A DNA stretch of 64,000 nucleotides from Roseateles aquatilis (GTDB lineage: Bacteria; Pseudomonadota; Gammaproteobacteria; Burkholderiales; Burkholderiaceae_C). Positions 40,674 to 49,450 of this stretch are shown here, piece by piece. The stretch lies in contig NZ_NIOF01000001.1 of assembly GCF_002205645.1 (NCBI RefSeq), forward strand, positions 248,001-312,000, read 5' to 3'. The translations under genes were made by a program, and so were the position numbers. Positions within the stretch are counted from its first letter, which is position 1; every line of letters begins with the position of its first letter. The notes under the pieces are model-generated. The model was not told the origin of the DNA, did no database searches, and worked only from the letters and a program-made list of their open reading frames with translations.

Positions 40674-41473
40674 GCACGCCGGGCATCCTCGATCGCGTCG
40701 GCGCCGTCCCGCGGCACCGGGGCGCGAGGATCGCGGCGCTGGCCGGCCTGGCGGCCGTGGGCGTCGCCGCCGTCGTCGCGTCGCCGCCCGCGATGGCGGC
40801 GATCCGCATCGCCGGAGCCGGCGCGGGGGGCGGCGACTTCACCTTGAAGACGCAGGTGCTGGTCATCATGACCCTGCTCGGGCTGTTGCCCGTGCTGGTG
40901 CTGATGATGACGTGCTTCACGCGCTTCGTGATCGTGCTGTCGCTGCTGCGCCAGGCGCTCGGCCTGCAGCAGGGCCTGCCCAACCGGCTGGTCACCGGCG
41001 TGGCGCTGATCCTGACCATCCTCGTGATGCGCCCCATCGGACAGCAGGTCTACGAGCAGGCGCTGCAGCCCTACGACGACGACAAGATCACGCTGGTGCA
41101 GGCGCTCAGGATCGCGGAGAAACCGATCTCGCGCTTCATGCTCGCGCAGACCGGCAAGAGCGCGCTGGCGCAGATCGCGCAGCTCGCGGGCGAGACCGAC
41201 GTCGTCAAGCCCGAGGACCACAGCTTCCCCGTCAAGCTGGCCGCGTTCACGCTGTCGGAACTCAAGACCGCGTTCCAGATCGGCTGCATGCTGTTCATCC
41301 CCTTCCTGGTGATCGACCTGGTGGTGTCGTCGGTGCTGATGGCGATGGGCATGATGATGCTGTCGCCACTGGTGATCTCGCTGCCGCTGAAGCTGCTGCT
41401 GTTCGTGCTGGTCGACGGCTGGACGCTCACGGTCAACACGCTGGTGTCCAGCGTGCGCGGGGTGGCCGGATGA
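40670..41473 (+). CDS. fliP: Flagellar export gate protein FliP
   Basis: A 267-residue protein with a cleavable signal sequence (ARIAALAGLAAVGVAAVVASPPAMA) and the FliP core (TQVLVIMTLLGLLPVLVLMMTCFTRFVIVLSLLRQALGLQQGLPNRLVTGVALILT; C-terminal SELKTAFQIGCMLFIPFLVIDLVVSSVLMAMGMMMLSPLVISLPLKLLLFVLVDGW). It forms the export pore with FliQ and FliR. FliO, which assists FliP assembly in many bacteria, is not encoded in this operon. Confidence 0.97.
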   Translation: MSTPGILDRVGAVPRHRGARIAALAGLAAVGVAAVVASPPAMAAIRIAGAGAGGGDFTLKTQVLVIMTLLGLLPVLVLMMTCFTRFVIVLSLLRQALGLQQGLPNRLVTGVALILTILVMRPIGQQVYEQALQPYDDDKITLVQALRIAEKPISRFMLAQTGKSALAQIAQLAGETDVVKPEDHSFPVKLAAFTLSELKTAFQIGCMLFIPFLVIDLVVSSVLMAMGMMMLSPLVISLPLKLLLFVLVDGWTLTVNTLVSSVRGVAG

Positions 41474-41739
41474 GCCCCGAGATCGCGACCGACCTGATCG
41501 GCGAGAGCCTGCAGCTGACCATGCTGCTGGTGCTGGTGCTGATCCTGCCGGGGCTGATCGTGGGCCTGATGGTGGCGCTGTTCCAGGCCGCCACGCAGAT
41601 CAACGAGCAGACGCTGGCCTTCCTGCCGCGTCTGCTGGTCACGCTGCTGGTGCTGGGCGTGGCGGGCCGCTGGATGGTGGGCCTGCTGATGGACTTCTGC
41701 GTGTCGATCTTCGAGCGCGCCGCCGCCCTCGTCACCTGA
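41470..41739 (+). CDS. fliQ: Flagellar export gate protein FliQ
   Basis: An 89-residue two-helix membrane protein (LQLTMLLVLVLILPGLIVGLMVALFQAATQINEQTLAFLPRLLVTLLVLGVAGRWM), the standard FliQ size and pattern. Its ATG overlaps the fliP stop. It is part of the FliPQR export gate. Confidence 0.97.
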   Translation: MSPEIATDLIGESLQLTMLLVLVLILPGLIVGLMVALFQAATQINEQTLAFLPRLLVTLLVLGVAGRWMVGLLMDFCVSIFERAAALVT

Positions 41740-41764
41740 GCCGCGGACAGGAAAGCGCGCCGCC

Positions 41765-42562
41765 GTGGAGCTCGAATTCAGCCAGTTGACCGCCTGGCTC
41801 ACCGCGTTGTGGTGGCCGTTCTGCCGCGTCATCGCGATGCTGGCGGCGGCCCCGACGATCGGCGACGCGGGCATGCCGGTGTCCGCGCGCGTGCTGCTGT
41901 CGCTGGTGCTGGCGGTGGTGCTGATGCCGGTGTCGCAGGCGACGGCCGCACCCATCCCGGTGTTCTCGATGCACGGCCTGCTGGCCGCCGCCGAGCAGGC
42001 AGTGCTGGGCCTGGCGATGGGGCTGACCTTTCATCTGGCGATGGCCGTCATCGGCGTGCTGGGCTTCCTGCTGTCGTCGCAGCTGGGCCTGGCGATGGCG
42101 GTGCTGAACGACCCGATCAACGGCAGTTCGTCGGACGTCGTGGGCGCGCTGCTGAACGTGCTGTGCGTGCTGGCCTTCTTCGGCATGGACGGCCACCTGC
42201 TCTTCACCGCGGTGATCGGCGAGAGCTTCCGCGCCTGGCCGATCGGCGCCGGGCTGTCGCTGCTGACGCTGCAGAACCTGGCCTATAACCTGGCCTGGGT
42301 GTTTTCGGCCGCGCTGCTGCTGGCGCTGCCGGTGGTGGCCGCGACGCTGGTGGTGCAGCTGGGCATGGGCTTCCTCAACCGCGTGGCGCCGGCGCTCAAC
42401 CTGTTCTCGCTGGGCTATTCGCTGGTGACGCTGTTCGGCCTGTTCATGCTGACGCAGGTGCTGGCGCATGTGCCGGCGCACTACCTGCGCATGACGCAGC
42501 AGCTGCTGCGATCGCTGGAGCAGGCGATGCGCGCCACCGGCGACGGAGGCCCGAATGGCTGA
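41765..42562 (+). CDS. fliR: Flagellar export gate protein FliR
   Basis: A 265-residue membrane protein starting at GTG 41765 (AGGAAA upstream). It has about six helices, including WPFCRVIAMLAAAPTIGDAGMPVSARVLLSLVLAVVLMP, AVIGVLGFLLSSQLGLAMAVLNDP and LPVVAATLVVQLGMGFLNRVAPALNLFSLGYSLVTLFGLFML, all typical of FliR. It completes the export gate; it overlaps flhB by 8 nt. Confidence 0.96.
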   Translation: MELEFSQLTAWLTALWWPFCRVIAMLAAAPTIGDAGMPVSARVLLSLVLAVVLMPVSQATAAPIPVFSMHGLLAAAEQAVLGLAMGLTFHLAMAVIGVLGFLLSSQLGLAMAVLNDPINGSSSDVVGALLNVLCVLAFFGMDGHLLFTAVIGESFRAWPIGAGLSLLTLQNLAYNLAWVFSAALLLALPVVAATLVVQLGMGFLNRVAPALNLFSLGYSLVTLFGLFMLTQVLAHVPAHYLRMTQQLLRSLEQAMRATGDGGPNG

Positions 42563-43703
42563 GTCCGGCACCGGCGACAAGACCGAGAAACCGTCGGAGC
42601 AAAAACTCCGCAAGGCGCGCGAGCAGGGCCAGGTCGCGCGCAGCAAGGACATCGGCGCGGCGATCGGCCTGCTGGTCGGGCTGAAGCTGCTGGTGTGGAT
42701 CGCGCCGGCCTACCTCGAGGATTTCGGCCGCCTGTTCCGGCTCGCGCTCGCGCCGCTGGACGGGCAGGACGCGTTGGCGGGACTCGACGCCCTGTGGGGC
42801 GAGGCGGCGCACGAGTCGCTGTGGCTGCTGGCGAAGATGCTGCTGCCGCTGCTGGCCCTGCCGGCGGCGGTGATCGTGTCGGCGCAGTTGAGCGGCGGCC
42901 TGGTTTTCGCCACCGACCTGTGGATGCCGCGTTTCTCGCGGCTCAGCCCGCTGTCCAACCTGTCGCGCCTGTTCACCGCCAAGCATTACAGCGAGCTGGC
43001 CGCGACGCTGCTCAAGACCTGCGGCGTGCTGGGCGTGCTGTACTGGGTCACGACGAGCTTCGCCACCGAGTACGTCCAGCTCCAGGCCCTGAGCCTGCCC
43101 GACGCGCTGGCGCGCGCCGCGGCGCTGGTGATGGACGCGCTGCTGACGCTGGCGGCGGTGCTGATGCTCTACGCGCTGGTGGACGTGCCGCTGCAGCGCC
43201 TGCTGTTCCTGCGCGGCCAGCGCATGAGCAAGCAGGAGGTCAAGGACGAGTACAAGCAGAACGAGGGCCGACCCGAGGTCCGGCAGCGCATCCGCCAGTT
43301 GCAGCAGCAGCTGGCGCGGCGCAGCGTCCGCAAGGCCGTGCCGGAGGCCGACGTCGTCATCGTCAATCCGGAGCACTACGCCGTCGCGCTGCGCTATGAC
43401 AGCGCCAAGGCCGAGGCGCCCTACGTCGTGGCCAAGGGCGTGGACGAGATGGCGCTCTACATCCGCTCGCTCGCGCGCGAGCACCAGGTGCAGCTGCTGG
43501 AGCTGCCGCCGCTGGCGCGCGCGCTCTACAACACGTCGCAGGTGCAGCAGCAGATCCCGGCCTCGCTGTACCAGGCGGTCGCGCAGGTGCTGAGCTACGT
43601 CATGCAGCTCAAGGCCTTCGCCGCCGGCCGCCGCGCCACCGAACCGCGCCTGGCGCCCGACCTGTCGGTGCCACGCCATCTCTCCGACCCGGAATCCCCA
43701 TGA
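42555..43703 (+). CDS. flhB: Flagellar export switch protein FlhB, with NPEH motif
   Basis: A 382-residue protein. It begins in the family style (DKTEKPSEQKLRKAREQGQVARSKDIG), has four membrane helices, then a cytoplasmic domain (MSKQEVKDEYKQNEGRPEVRQRIRQLQQQLARRSVRKAVPEADVVIVNPEHYAVALRYD). The self-cleavage motif is NPEH rather than the usual NPTH; Asn and Pro, the scissile pair, are kept. It switches export from hook to filament substrates in response to FliK. Confidence 0.95.
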   Translation: MAESGTGDKTEKPSEQKLRKAREQGQVARSKDIGAAIGLLVGLKLLVWIAPAYLEDFGRLFRLALAPLDGQDALAGLDALWGEAAHESLWLLAKMLLPLLALPAAVIVSAQLSGGLVFATDLWMPRFSRLSPLSNLSRLFTAKHYSELAATLLKTCGVLGVLYWVTTSFATEYVQLQALSLPDALARAAALVMDALLTLAAVLMLYALVDVPLQRLLFLRGQRMSKQEVKDEYKQNEGRPEVRQRIRQLQQQLARRSVRKAVPEADVVIVNPEHYAVALRYDSAKAEAPYVVAKGVDEMALYIRSLAREHQVQLLELPPLARALYNTSQVQQQIPASLYQAVAQVLSYVMQLKAFAAGRRATEPRLAPDLSVPRHLSDPESP

Positions 43704-45829
43704 AGCCGACCCTGCCCCCCTCCTCCACGCCGGATTCCGGCCTGCAGCGCTTCACGCGGCAGATCCGCGACCTGCGCGTGGCGGCGCCGCTGTTCCTGCT
43801 GGCGATCCTGGCGATGGTGATCCTGCCGATGCCGCCGGTGCTGCTGGACGTGCTGTTCACGTTCAACATCGTGCTGTCGCTGGTGGTGATCCTGGTCAGC
43901 GTCAACAGCCGGCGGCCGCTGGACTTCTCCATCTTCCCCAGCGTGATCCTGGCGACGACGCTGATGCGGCTGTCGCTCAACGTCGCGTCCACGCGCGTGG
44001 TGCTGCTGCACGGCCACGAGGGCACGCACGCGGCCGGCAAGGTCATCGAGTCCTTCGGCAACGTCGTCATCGGCGGCAACTTCATCGTCGGGCTGGTGGT
44101 CTTCGTGATCCTGATGGTGGTGAACTTCATCGTCGTCACCAAGGGCGCGGAGCGGATCTCGGAGGTCTCGGCGCGCTTCACGCTGGACGCGCTGCCCGGC
44201 AAGCAGATGGCGATCGACGCCGACCTCAACGCCGGCCTGATCAACCAGGAGCAGGCGCAGAAGCGGCGCCAGGAGGTCGGCACCGAGGCCGACTTCTACG
44301 GCGCCATGGACGGCGCCAGCAAGTTCGTGCGCGGCGACGCGATCGCGTCCATCCTGATCCTGCTGATCAACCTGATCGGCGGCGTCGCGATCGGCGCGTT
44401 CATGCACGGCCTGAGCCTGGGCGAGGCGATCCGCCAGTACGGCCTGCTGACCATCGGCGACGGCCTGGTCGCACAGATCCCGGCGCTGCTGCTGTCGGCG
44501 GCCGCGGCGATCATCGTCACGCGGGTCAGCGACTCGGGCGAATTCGAGCAGCAGATCAGCGAGCAGATGCTCGCCTCGCCGCAGGTGCTGTACAGCGCGG
44601 CGGGCGTGATGGGCGTGCTGGCGGTGATCCCGGGCATGCCGTGGATGGCATTCAGCGCCTTCGCGCTGGCGCTGGCGTATTCGGCATGGCGCATGGGCAA
44701 CCGCGCGAGCGGCCGCATCCAGCCGGCCGCGCCCATCGAGAGCGCGCTGGTGGCCGGCGCGCCGCCGGAGATCGACTGGCGCGCGCTGCCCGTCGTGGAG
44801 CCGGTGTCGGTGAGCCTGGGCTACAAGCTGGTCGGCCTGATCGATCCGGCGCTGGGCGCACCGTTGCAGGCGCGGGTGCGGGGCATGCGGCAATCGATGA
44901 GCGAGTCGCTGGGCGTGCTGCTGCCGACGCTCGCGGTGCGGGACGACCTGTCGCTCAAGCCGAGCCAGTACGCGATCTCGCTCAGCGGCGCGGTGGTGGC
45001 GCAGGCGGACATCTATCCGGACCGGCTGATGGCCATCGCCTCCGGCCAGGTCTGGGGCGACCTGGACGGCGTGCCGGGTTTCGATCCCGCCTACGCGATG
45101 CCGGTGACCTGGATCGCGCCGGAGGACAAGGCGCACGCGCTGGGCCTGGGCTACCAGGTCGTCGACGTGGCCAGCGTCGTGGCGACGCACGTATCCAAGG
45201 TACTGCGCGAGCAGTTGCCGGAGCTGCTGAAGTTCGACGACATCGCGGCGCTGCTGGAGCGCCTCAACGCCATCGCGCCCAAGCTCGGCGCGGCGCTGGA
45301 CAAGTCCTTCGGGCACGCGCAGTTGCTGAAGGTGATGCGGCTGCTGCTGGCCGAGGGCGTCGCGGTGAAGGACATCCAGACCATCGCCTCGACGCTGGTC
45401 GAGAACGCGGAGGCGACGAAGGACCCGGTGCTGCTCGCCGCCGAGGTCCGCTGCGCGCTCAAGCGCCAGATCGTGGCGCAGTTGCAGGGGCCGCAAGGCG
45501 CGCTCGGCGCGTTGCGGGTCTTCAACCTCGGCAGCGAGCTGGAGAACCATCTGCTCAACGCGCTCAATCAGGCGCGGGCCGGCGGCGCGAAGGTGCAGCT
45601 GGACAGCTATCCGGTGGACCCGCAGTTGCTCTCCCAACTGCAGCAGCACATGCCCGGCGCGCGGGACCAGATGAAGCAGCTGGGCACGGCGCCGGCGCTG
45701 CTCGTCATGCCGCAGGTGCGGCCGTTGCTGGCCCGGTATGCGCGCCTCTTCGCGCCGGGGCTGGCGGTGCTCTCGTACAACGAGGTGCCGGATCAGAAGG
45801 AAATCGCGGTGGTGGGGACGTTGGGGTGA
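43700..45829 (+). CDS. flhA: Flagellar export gate protein FlhA
   Basis: A 709-residue protein. The N-terminal half is a seven- to eight-helix membrane domain with the FHIPEP-type loop (SVNSRRPLDFSIFPSVILATTLMRLSLNVASTRVVL; LDALPGKQMAIDADLNAGLINQEQAQKRRQEVGTEADFYGAMDGASKFVRGDAIASI). The C-terminal half is the cytoplasmic export-platform ring (IYPDRLMAIASGQVWGDLDGVPGFDPAYAMPVTWI). It overlaps flhB by 4 nt and ends the operon. Confidence 0.97.
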   Translation: MKPTLPPSSTPDSGLQRFTRQIRDLRVAAPLFLLAILAMVILPMPPVLLDVLFTFNIVLSLVVILVSVNSRRPLDFSIFPSVILATTLMRLSLNVASTRVVLLHGHEGTHAAGKVIESFGNVVIGGNFIVGLVVFVILMVVNFIVVTKGAERISEVSARFTLDALPGKQMAIDADLNAGLINQEQAQKRRQEVGTEADFYGAMDGASKFVRGDAIASILILLINLIGGVAIGAFMHGLSLGEAIRQYGLLTIGDGLVAQIPALLLSAAAAIIVTRVSDSGEFEQQISEQMLASPQVLYSAAGVMGVLAVIPGMPWMAFSAFALALAYSAWRMGNRASGRIQPAAPIESALVAGAPPEIDWRALPVVEPVSVSLGYKLVGLIDPALGAPLQARVRGMRQSMSESLGVLLPTLAVRDDLSLKPSQYAISLSGAVVAQADIYPDRLMAIASGQVWGDLDGVPGFDPAYAMPVTWIAPEDKAHALGLGYQVVDVASVVATHVSKVLREQLPELLKFDDIAALLERLNAIAPKLGAALDKSFGHAQLLKVMRLLLAEGVAVKDIQTIASTLVENAEATKDPVLLAAEVRCALKRQIVAQLQGPQGALGALRVFNLGSELENHLLNALNQARAGGAKVQLDSYPVDPQLLSQLQQHMPGARDQMKQLGTAPALLVMPQVRPLLARYARLFAPGLAVLSYNEVPDQKEIAVVGTLG

Positions 45830-45870
45830 CTTGAACCCCGCCGCGCTCCCCGCTACCATCCACGCTGACT

Positions 45871-45884
45871 TGGTAGCGGTACCA
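45871..45884. promoter_or_regulatory. LacI-family-type operator upstream of garD
   Basis: TGGTAGCGGTACCA: an even palindrome with TGGTA/TACCA arms and a CG step near the centre, the typical form of LacI/GalR-family operators. It is 100 bp before garD. A further half-like GCTACCA lies at about 45852. No LacI-type gene is in the window, so the regulator is elsewhere. Confidence 0.55.
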
Positions 45885-45895
45885 TGATGTTCACG

Positions 45896-45914
45896 CCGCC
45901 AGGTTCCCTGGCGG
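45896..45914 (+). terminator. Terminator after flhA / hairpin in the garD leader
   Basis: An 8-bp GC-rich stem (CCGCCAGG / CCTGGCGG) with loop TTC, followed on the plus strand by TTTCC. It is about 67 nt past the flhA stop and 70 nt before the garD ATG, downstream of the putative operator. It probably ends the fliM-flhA transcript; if garD starts transcription at the operator it would also lie in the garD leader. Confidence 0.55.
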
Positions 45915-45983
45915 TTTCCGCGTTCCACGACGCGCGGATCACGCCCACCGCTTCCCTTCCCCTCCCCGCATCCAGGCCCTGCC

Positions 45984-47573
45984 ATGACCGCCCCCAAGAC
46001 CCCGCTGACCATCCAGATGCACGAGGCGGACAACGTCGCCATCGTCGTCAACGAGGGCGGACTGCCCGAGGGCACGGTGCTCGCCTCGGGCGTGGTGCTG
46101 AAGGACCTTGTGCCGCAGGGCCACAAGGTGGCGCTGGTCGACCTGCCCGCGAACGCGACGGTGCTGCGCTACAACGTGCCGATCGGCTACGCGGCACAGG
46201 ACATCGCGGCCGGCAGCTGGGTCCATGAACGCCTGCTGCGCATGCCGCCGGCCCGCGCGCTGGAAGGCCTGCCCATCGCCACCGTCAAGGCCGCGCCGCT
46301 GCCGCCGCTGGAGGGCCACACCTTCCAGGGCTACCGCAACGCCGACGGCTCGGTCGGCACGCGCAACATCCTGGCGATCACACAGACGGTGCAATGCGTC
46401 GCCGGGGTGGTGGACTTCGCCGTCGAGCGCATCAAGGCGGAGCTGCTGCCGAAGTACCCCAACGTCGACGACGTCGTCGCGCTGTCCCACACCTACGGCT
46501 GCGGCGTCGCGATCGACGCGCCCGACGCGGTGATCCCGATCCGCACGGTGCGCAACATCAGCCTCAATCCGAATTTCGGCGGCGAGGTGATGGTCGTGAG
46601 CCTGGGCTGCGAGAAGCTGCAGCCCGAGCGGCTGATGCCCCCCGGCGCCATCCCGATCGCGGACCGGCGCGGCGAGCCGACGGTCGGCGACGCCGCCGCG
46701 GACAGCGGCCTGGACGTCGTCTGCCTGCAGGACGTCCAGCACGTCGGTTTCATGTCGATGATCGACTCGGTCATGAGGCAGGCCCAGGCCCACCTGGAGC
46801 GCCTGAACGCGCGGCGCCGCGAGACGGTGCCGGCGTCGGAGCTGGTGGTGGGCGTGCAGTGCGGCGGCAGCGACGCGTTCTCCGGCGTGACCGCGAATCC
46901 GGCGGTGGGTTTTTGCGCCGACCTGCTGGTGCGCGCGGGCGCGACGGTGATGTTCAGCGAGAACACCGAGGTGCGGGACGGCATCGCGCAACTGACCGCC
47001 CGCGCCGGCACGCCGGAGGTGGCCGAGGCGATGATCCGCGAGATGGCGTGGTACGACGCCTACCTGCGGCGCGGCAGCGTCGACCGCAGCGCCAACACCA
47101 CGCCGGGCAACAAGAAGGGCGGCTTGTCCAACATCGTCGAGAAGGCGATGGGCTCGATCGTCAAGAGCGGCAGCGCGGCGATCTCGGGCGTGCTCTCGCC
47201 GGGTGAGAAGCTGGCTCGGGACCAGCGCGGCCTGATCTACGCCGCCACGCCGGCCAGCGACTTCATCTGCGGCACCTTGCAGTTGGCGGCGGGCATGAAC
47301 CTGCATGTCTTCACGACCGGCCGCGGCACGCCCTACGGTCTGGCGGAATGCCCGGTGATCAAGGTCGCGACGCGCAGCGACCTGGCGCGCCGCTGGCACG
47401 ACCTGATGGACATCAACGCCGGTCAGATCGCCGACGGCGAGAAGTCGATCGCGGAGACGGGATGGGAGATGTTCCGGCTGATGCTCGACGTCGCTTCGGG
47501 CCGCAAGACCTGGGCGGAGCAGCACGGGCTGCACAACGCGCTGGTGCTGTTCAATCCGGCGCCGGTGACTTGA
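45984..47573 (+). CDS. garD: D-galactarate dehydratase GarD
   Basis: A 529-residue UxaA/GarD-family enzyme, near the 523 residues of E. coli GarD. It has an N-terminal SAF domain ([18 protein letters not shown]...[15 protein letters not shown]) and the large catalytic part with hallmark segments [76 protein letters not shown] and [11 protein letters not shown]. It dehydrates galactarate to 5-keto-4-deoxy-glucarate in sugar-acid breakdown, using a divalent metal. Altronate dehydratase is the alternative, but the sequence follows GarD closely. It stands alone here. Confidence 0.93.
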   Translation: MTAPKTPLTIQMHEADNVAIVVNEGGLPEGTVLASGVVLKDLVPQGHKVALVDLPANATVLRYNVPIGYAAQDIAAGSWVHERLLRMPPARALEGLPIATVKAAPLPPLEGHTFQGYRNADGSVGTRNILAITQTVQCVAGVVDFAVERIKAELLPKYPNVDDVVALSHTYGCGVAIDAPDAVIPIRTVRNISLNPNFGGEVMVVSLGCEKLQPERLMPPGAIPIADRRGEPTVGDAAADSGLDVVCLQDVQHVGFMSMIDSVMRQAQAHLERLNARRRETVPASELVVGVQCGGSDAFSGVTANPAVGFCADLLVRAGATVMFSENTEVRDGIAQLTARAGTPEVAEAMIREMAWYDAYLRRGSVDRSANTTPGNKKGGLSNIVEKAMGSIVKSGSAAISGVLSPGEKLARDQRGLIYAATPASDFICGTLQLAAGMNLHVFTTGRGTPYGLAECPVIKVATRSDLARRWHDLMDINAGQIADGEKSIAETGWEMFRLMLDVASGRKTWAEQHGLHNALVLFNPAPVT

Positions 47574-47636
47574 GGGCCGGACGCGAAGAGACGGGCGCGC
47601 CTCGGCCGCGCATGCCCCGATCGCGCGCCATGCCCT

Positions 47637-48248
47637 TCAGGCCGTGCTCATCACCTGCTCCAACGACCGCGCCATGATCTCCGCCACCTGATCCAGCAGC
47701 TCGGCGGTGTCGTCGTCGGGGATCAGGTCCTGCGCCGGCACGAGCGCGCCGGTCAGGCTCAGCAAGGTGTGGAACGGCGTGCGCCCCCCGGAGCCCAGCG
47801 GCGCAACATCGCCCATGAAGCGGTCGTCGAAGGGCGTCACCGGGCGCGCGGTCAGGTCGACCATCGTGCCCAGCATCCGCAGCACGTCGCCGCGATGGTC
47901 GCGCTGCACCACGCGGCCGCGCGACAGCACGGTGCGGTAGCCCGAGCCGTTGCTGCGCAGGCGGAAGCGCTGCTCATACCCGTCGGTGAAGCCGTCGAAG
48001 TGCGCGCGCAGCGACAGCATCATCGGCTCCAGGTCCTCGGGATGCACCCGGCAGCGCCAGAAGGCGGTGCTGTCCGGCTGATCCGGATGAGGAAAACCGA
48101 GGTGCTCCTTCCAGCGCGGCGAGTAGTGCACCACCTCCAGCTGCGGGCTCAGATCCCACACGCCGAAGGCACCGCTCTCGACGGCGCTCCGCCAATTCCT
48201 GACTTCATGATGACGGATACCCATGGCGATGCATCTTGCGCGCCGCAT
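47637..48248 (-). CDS. PAS-domain protein without an output domain
   Basis: A 203-residue protein. ATG 48248 is used; ATG 48224 (MGIRHHEVRNW) is equally plausible and neither has a clear ribosome site. A PAS fold with PAC tail is visible (WRSAVESGAFGVWDLSPQLEVVHYSPRWKEHLGFP...VHPEDLEPMMLSLRAHFDGFTDGYEQRFRLRSNGSGYRTVLSRGRVVQRDHRGDVLRMLGTMVDLT). About 60 residues follow, ending in an acidic helix. No kinase, GGDEF, EAL or HTH domain follows. It lies between garD (convergent) and the FliK-like gene. Confidence 0.75.
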   Translation of the reverse strand: MRRARCIAMGIRHHEVRNWRSAVESGAFGVWDLSPQLEVVHYSPRWKEHLGFPHPDQPDSTAFWRCRVHPEDLEPMMLSLRAHFDGFTDGYEQRFRLRSNGSGYRTVLSRGRVVQRDHRGDVLRMLGTMVDLTARPVTPFDDRFMGDVAPLGSGGRTPFHTLLSLTGALVPAQDLIPDDDTAELLDQVAEIMARSLEQVMSTA

Positions 48249-48367
48249 CCCGGCCGGTCAACGCCGCCAGCCGCCTTCCGTGCGCGCTTTGCCGCCACAC
48301 CACACATCGTTCACGAATCATTCATCCGCAAGTCGACCCGGCCCCGCTCGGCGCGGCGCTGCGCGGC

Positions 48368-49321
48368 TCAGCTCAGCGCCGCAACCAGCTCCGCGGCGGC
48401 CGTCAACAGCGCGGGCTCCGACCGCATCGCGGGGAACGGGTCCACCGGCACCCACAGCGGCTGCCGGCGCCACCCCAGGCGCTGCAGCCGGAAGCCCACC
48501 CGCACCAGCGCCGCGACCAGCCGCGGCAACTCCGCGCGCAGCGCCGTCAGGATCTGGTCGTTTTCCGCCAGCAGCGTGATCGACAGCGCAGTCCGCGTGC
48601 CCTGAAGCTGCACGCCGATCGCCTCGCCGCGCCAGCGCAGCAGCAGGCTCAGCGCGGCGTCCTCGGACACGGCCGCGGGCGCGGGGGCACCCGACCCGGA
48701 GGACGCCTCGTCGTCCGGCGCGCCACCGCGCCGGTCCGCGCGAACCCAGTACGGCAGCGGCAACAGCCACAGCGGCTCGCCGCCCGGCCCGACCGGCACC
48801 TGCCCATGCGCCAGCGCCAGGGTCCAGGCGGACACCAGCGCCGCCGGGGTCCGCATCGCCGGCTCTGGCACCAGCGTGGTCAGCAGTTGACGGCGCCATT
48901 GCGCCAGATCGACCCGCAGCGCGGCAAGCTGCCCCCAGCCGCTGTTGCCGCCGGCGCCCATGTCGGCGCGGCCCGAGCCCGGCCGATCCCATGCGCCGGC
49001 TGGCCCGTCGCGGCCGCCGCCGGCGCGCCGCTCGATCACTTCGAGTTCCACGCGCGGCGCCACCGCCCGCACGCGCAGCAGCACCTCGTCGCCCGGCAGC
49101 AGGTCGTCCAGCGGCGGCTCGATCAGCGTCATCACCCGGCCGCTGTCCAGCGATTCCAGGCGCCAGCCGGCGCCGGGCCGGTCCGCGCCCGCCAGGCGCA
49201 GCACCGCGCCGGGTGCCAGGCCCGGCAAGCCCCCCAGGTCCCGCAGCAGCGGCTGCAGGCGCGACGACGCGGTCACGGCGCCGACCGCGCCGACGTTGCC
49301 ATTCGATGTCGATCCCGCCAT
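48368..49321 (-). CDS. FliK-like protein near the flagellin gene
   Basis: A 317-residue protein. The N-terminal part (LAPGAVLRLAGAD...LLPGDEVLLRVRAVAPRVELEVIE) looks beta-rich. The C-terminal part (LSLLLRWRGEAIGVQLQGTRTALSITLLAENDQILTALRAELPRLVAALVRVGFRLQRLGW) resembles the substrate-switch domain of FliK-like proteins. The middle is Gly/Ala/Asp-rich. It follows the flagellin gene on the same strand after a terminator-like hairpin. It may be a second hook-length or export-switch factor; family assignment is tentative. Confidence 0.55.
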   Translation of the reverse strand: MAGSTSNGNVGAVGAVTASSRLQPLLRDLGGLPGLAPGAVLRLAGADRPGAGWRLESLDSGRVMTLIEPPLDDLLPGDEVLLRVRAVAPRVELEVIERRAGGGRDGPAGAWDRPGSGRADMGAGGNSGWGQLAALRVDLAQWRRQLLTTLVPEPAMRTPAALVSAWTLALAHGQVPVGPGGEPLWLLPLPYWVRADRRGGAPDDEASSGSGAPAPAAVSEDAALSLLLRWRGEAIGVQLQGTRTALSITLLAENDQILTALRAELPRLVAALVRVGFRLQRLGWRRQPLWVPVDPFPAMRSEPALLTAAAELVAALS

Positions 49322-49355
49322 GTCTGCGCCCGATCCTTCGCGGTCCTGAAAGCGA

Positions 49356-49385
49356 CAAGGGCCGGACGTCGCCGCCCGGCCCTTG
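49356..49385 (-). terminator. Terminator of the flagellin gene
   Basis: A perfect 10-bp stem (CAAGGGCCGG / CCGGCCCTTG) with a 10-nt loop, about 66 nt past the flagellin stop on the minus strand, followed there by TCGCTTTC. It separates flagellin from the FliK-like gene. Confidence 0.65.
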
Positions 49386-49450
49386 CCTGTCGCGTGTCGA
49401 TGCCCCGGGGCGCGCCGCGAAGCGCGCCCCGCGTCATCGACGCGGCGTCA

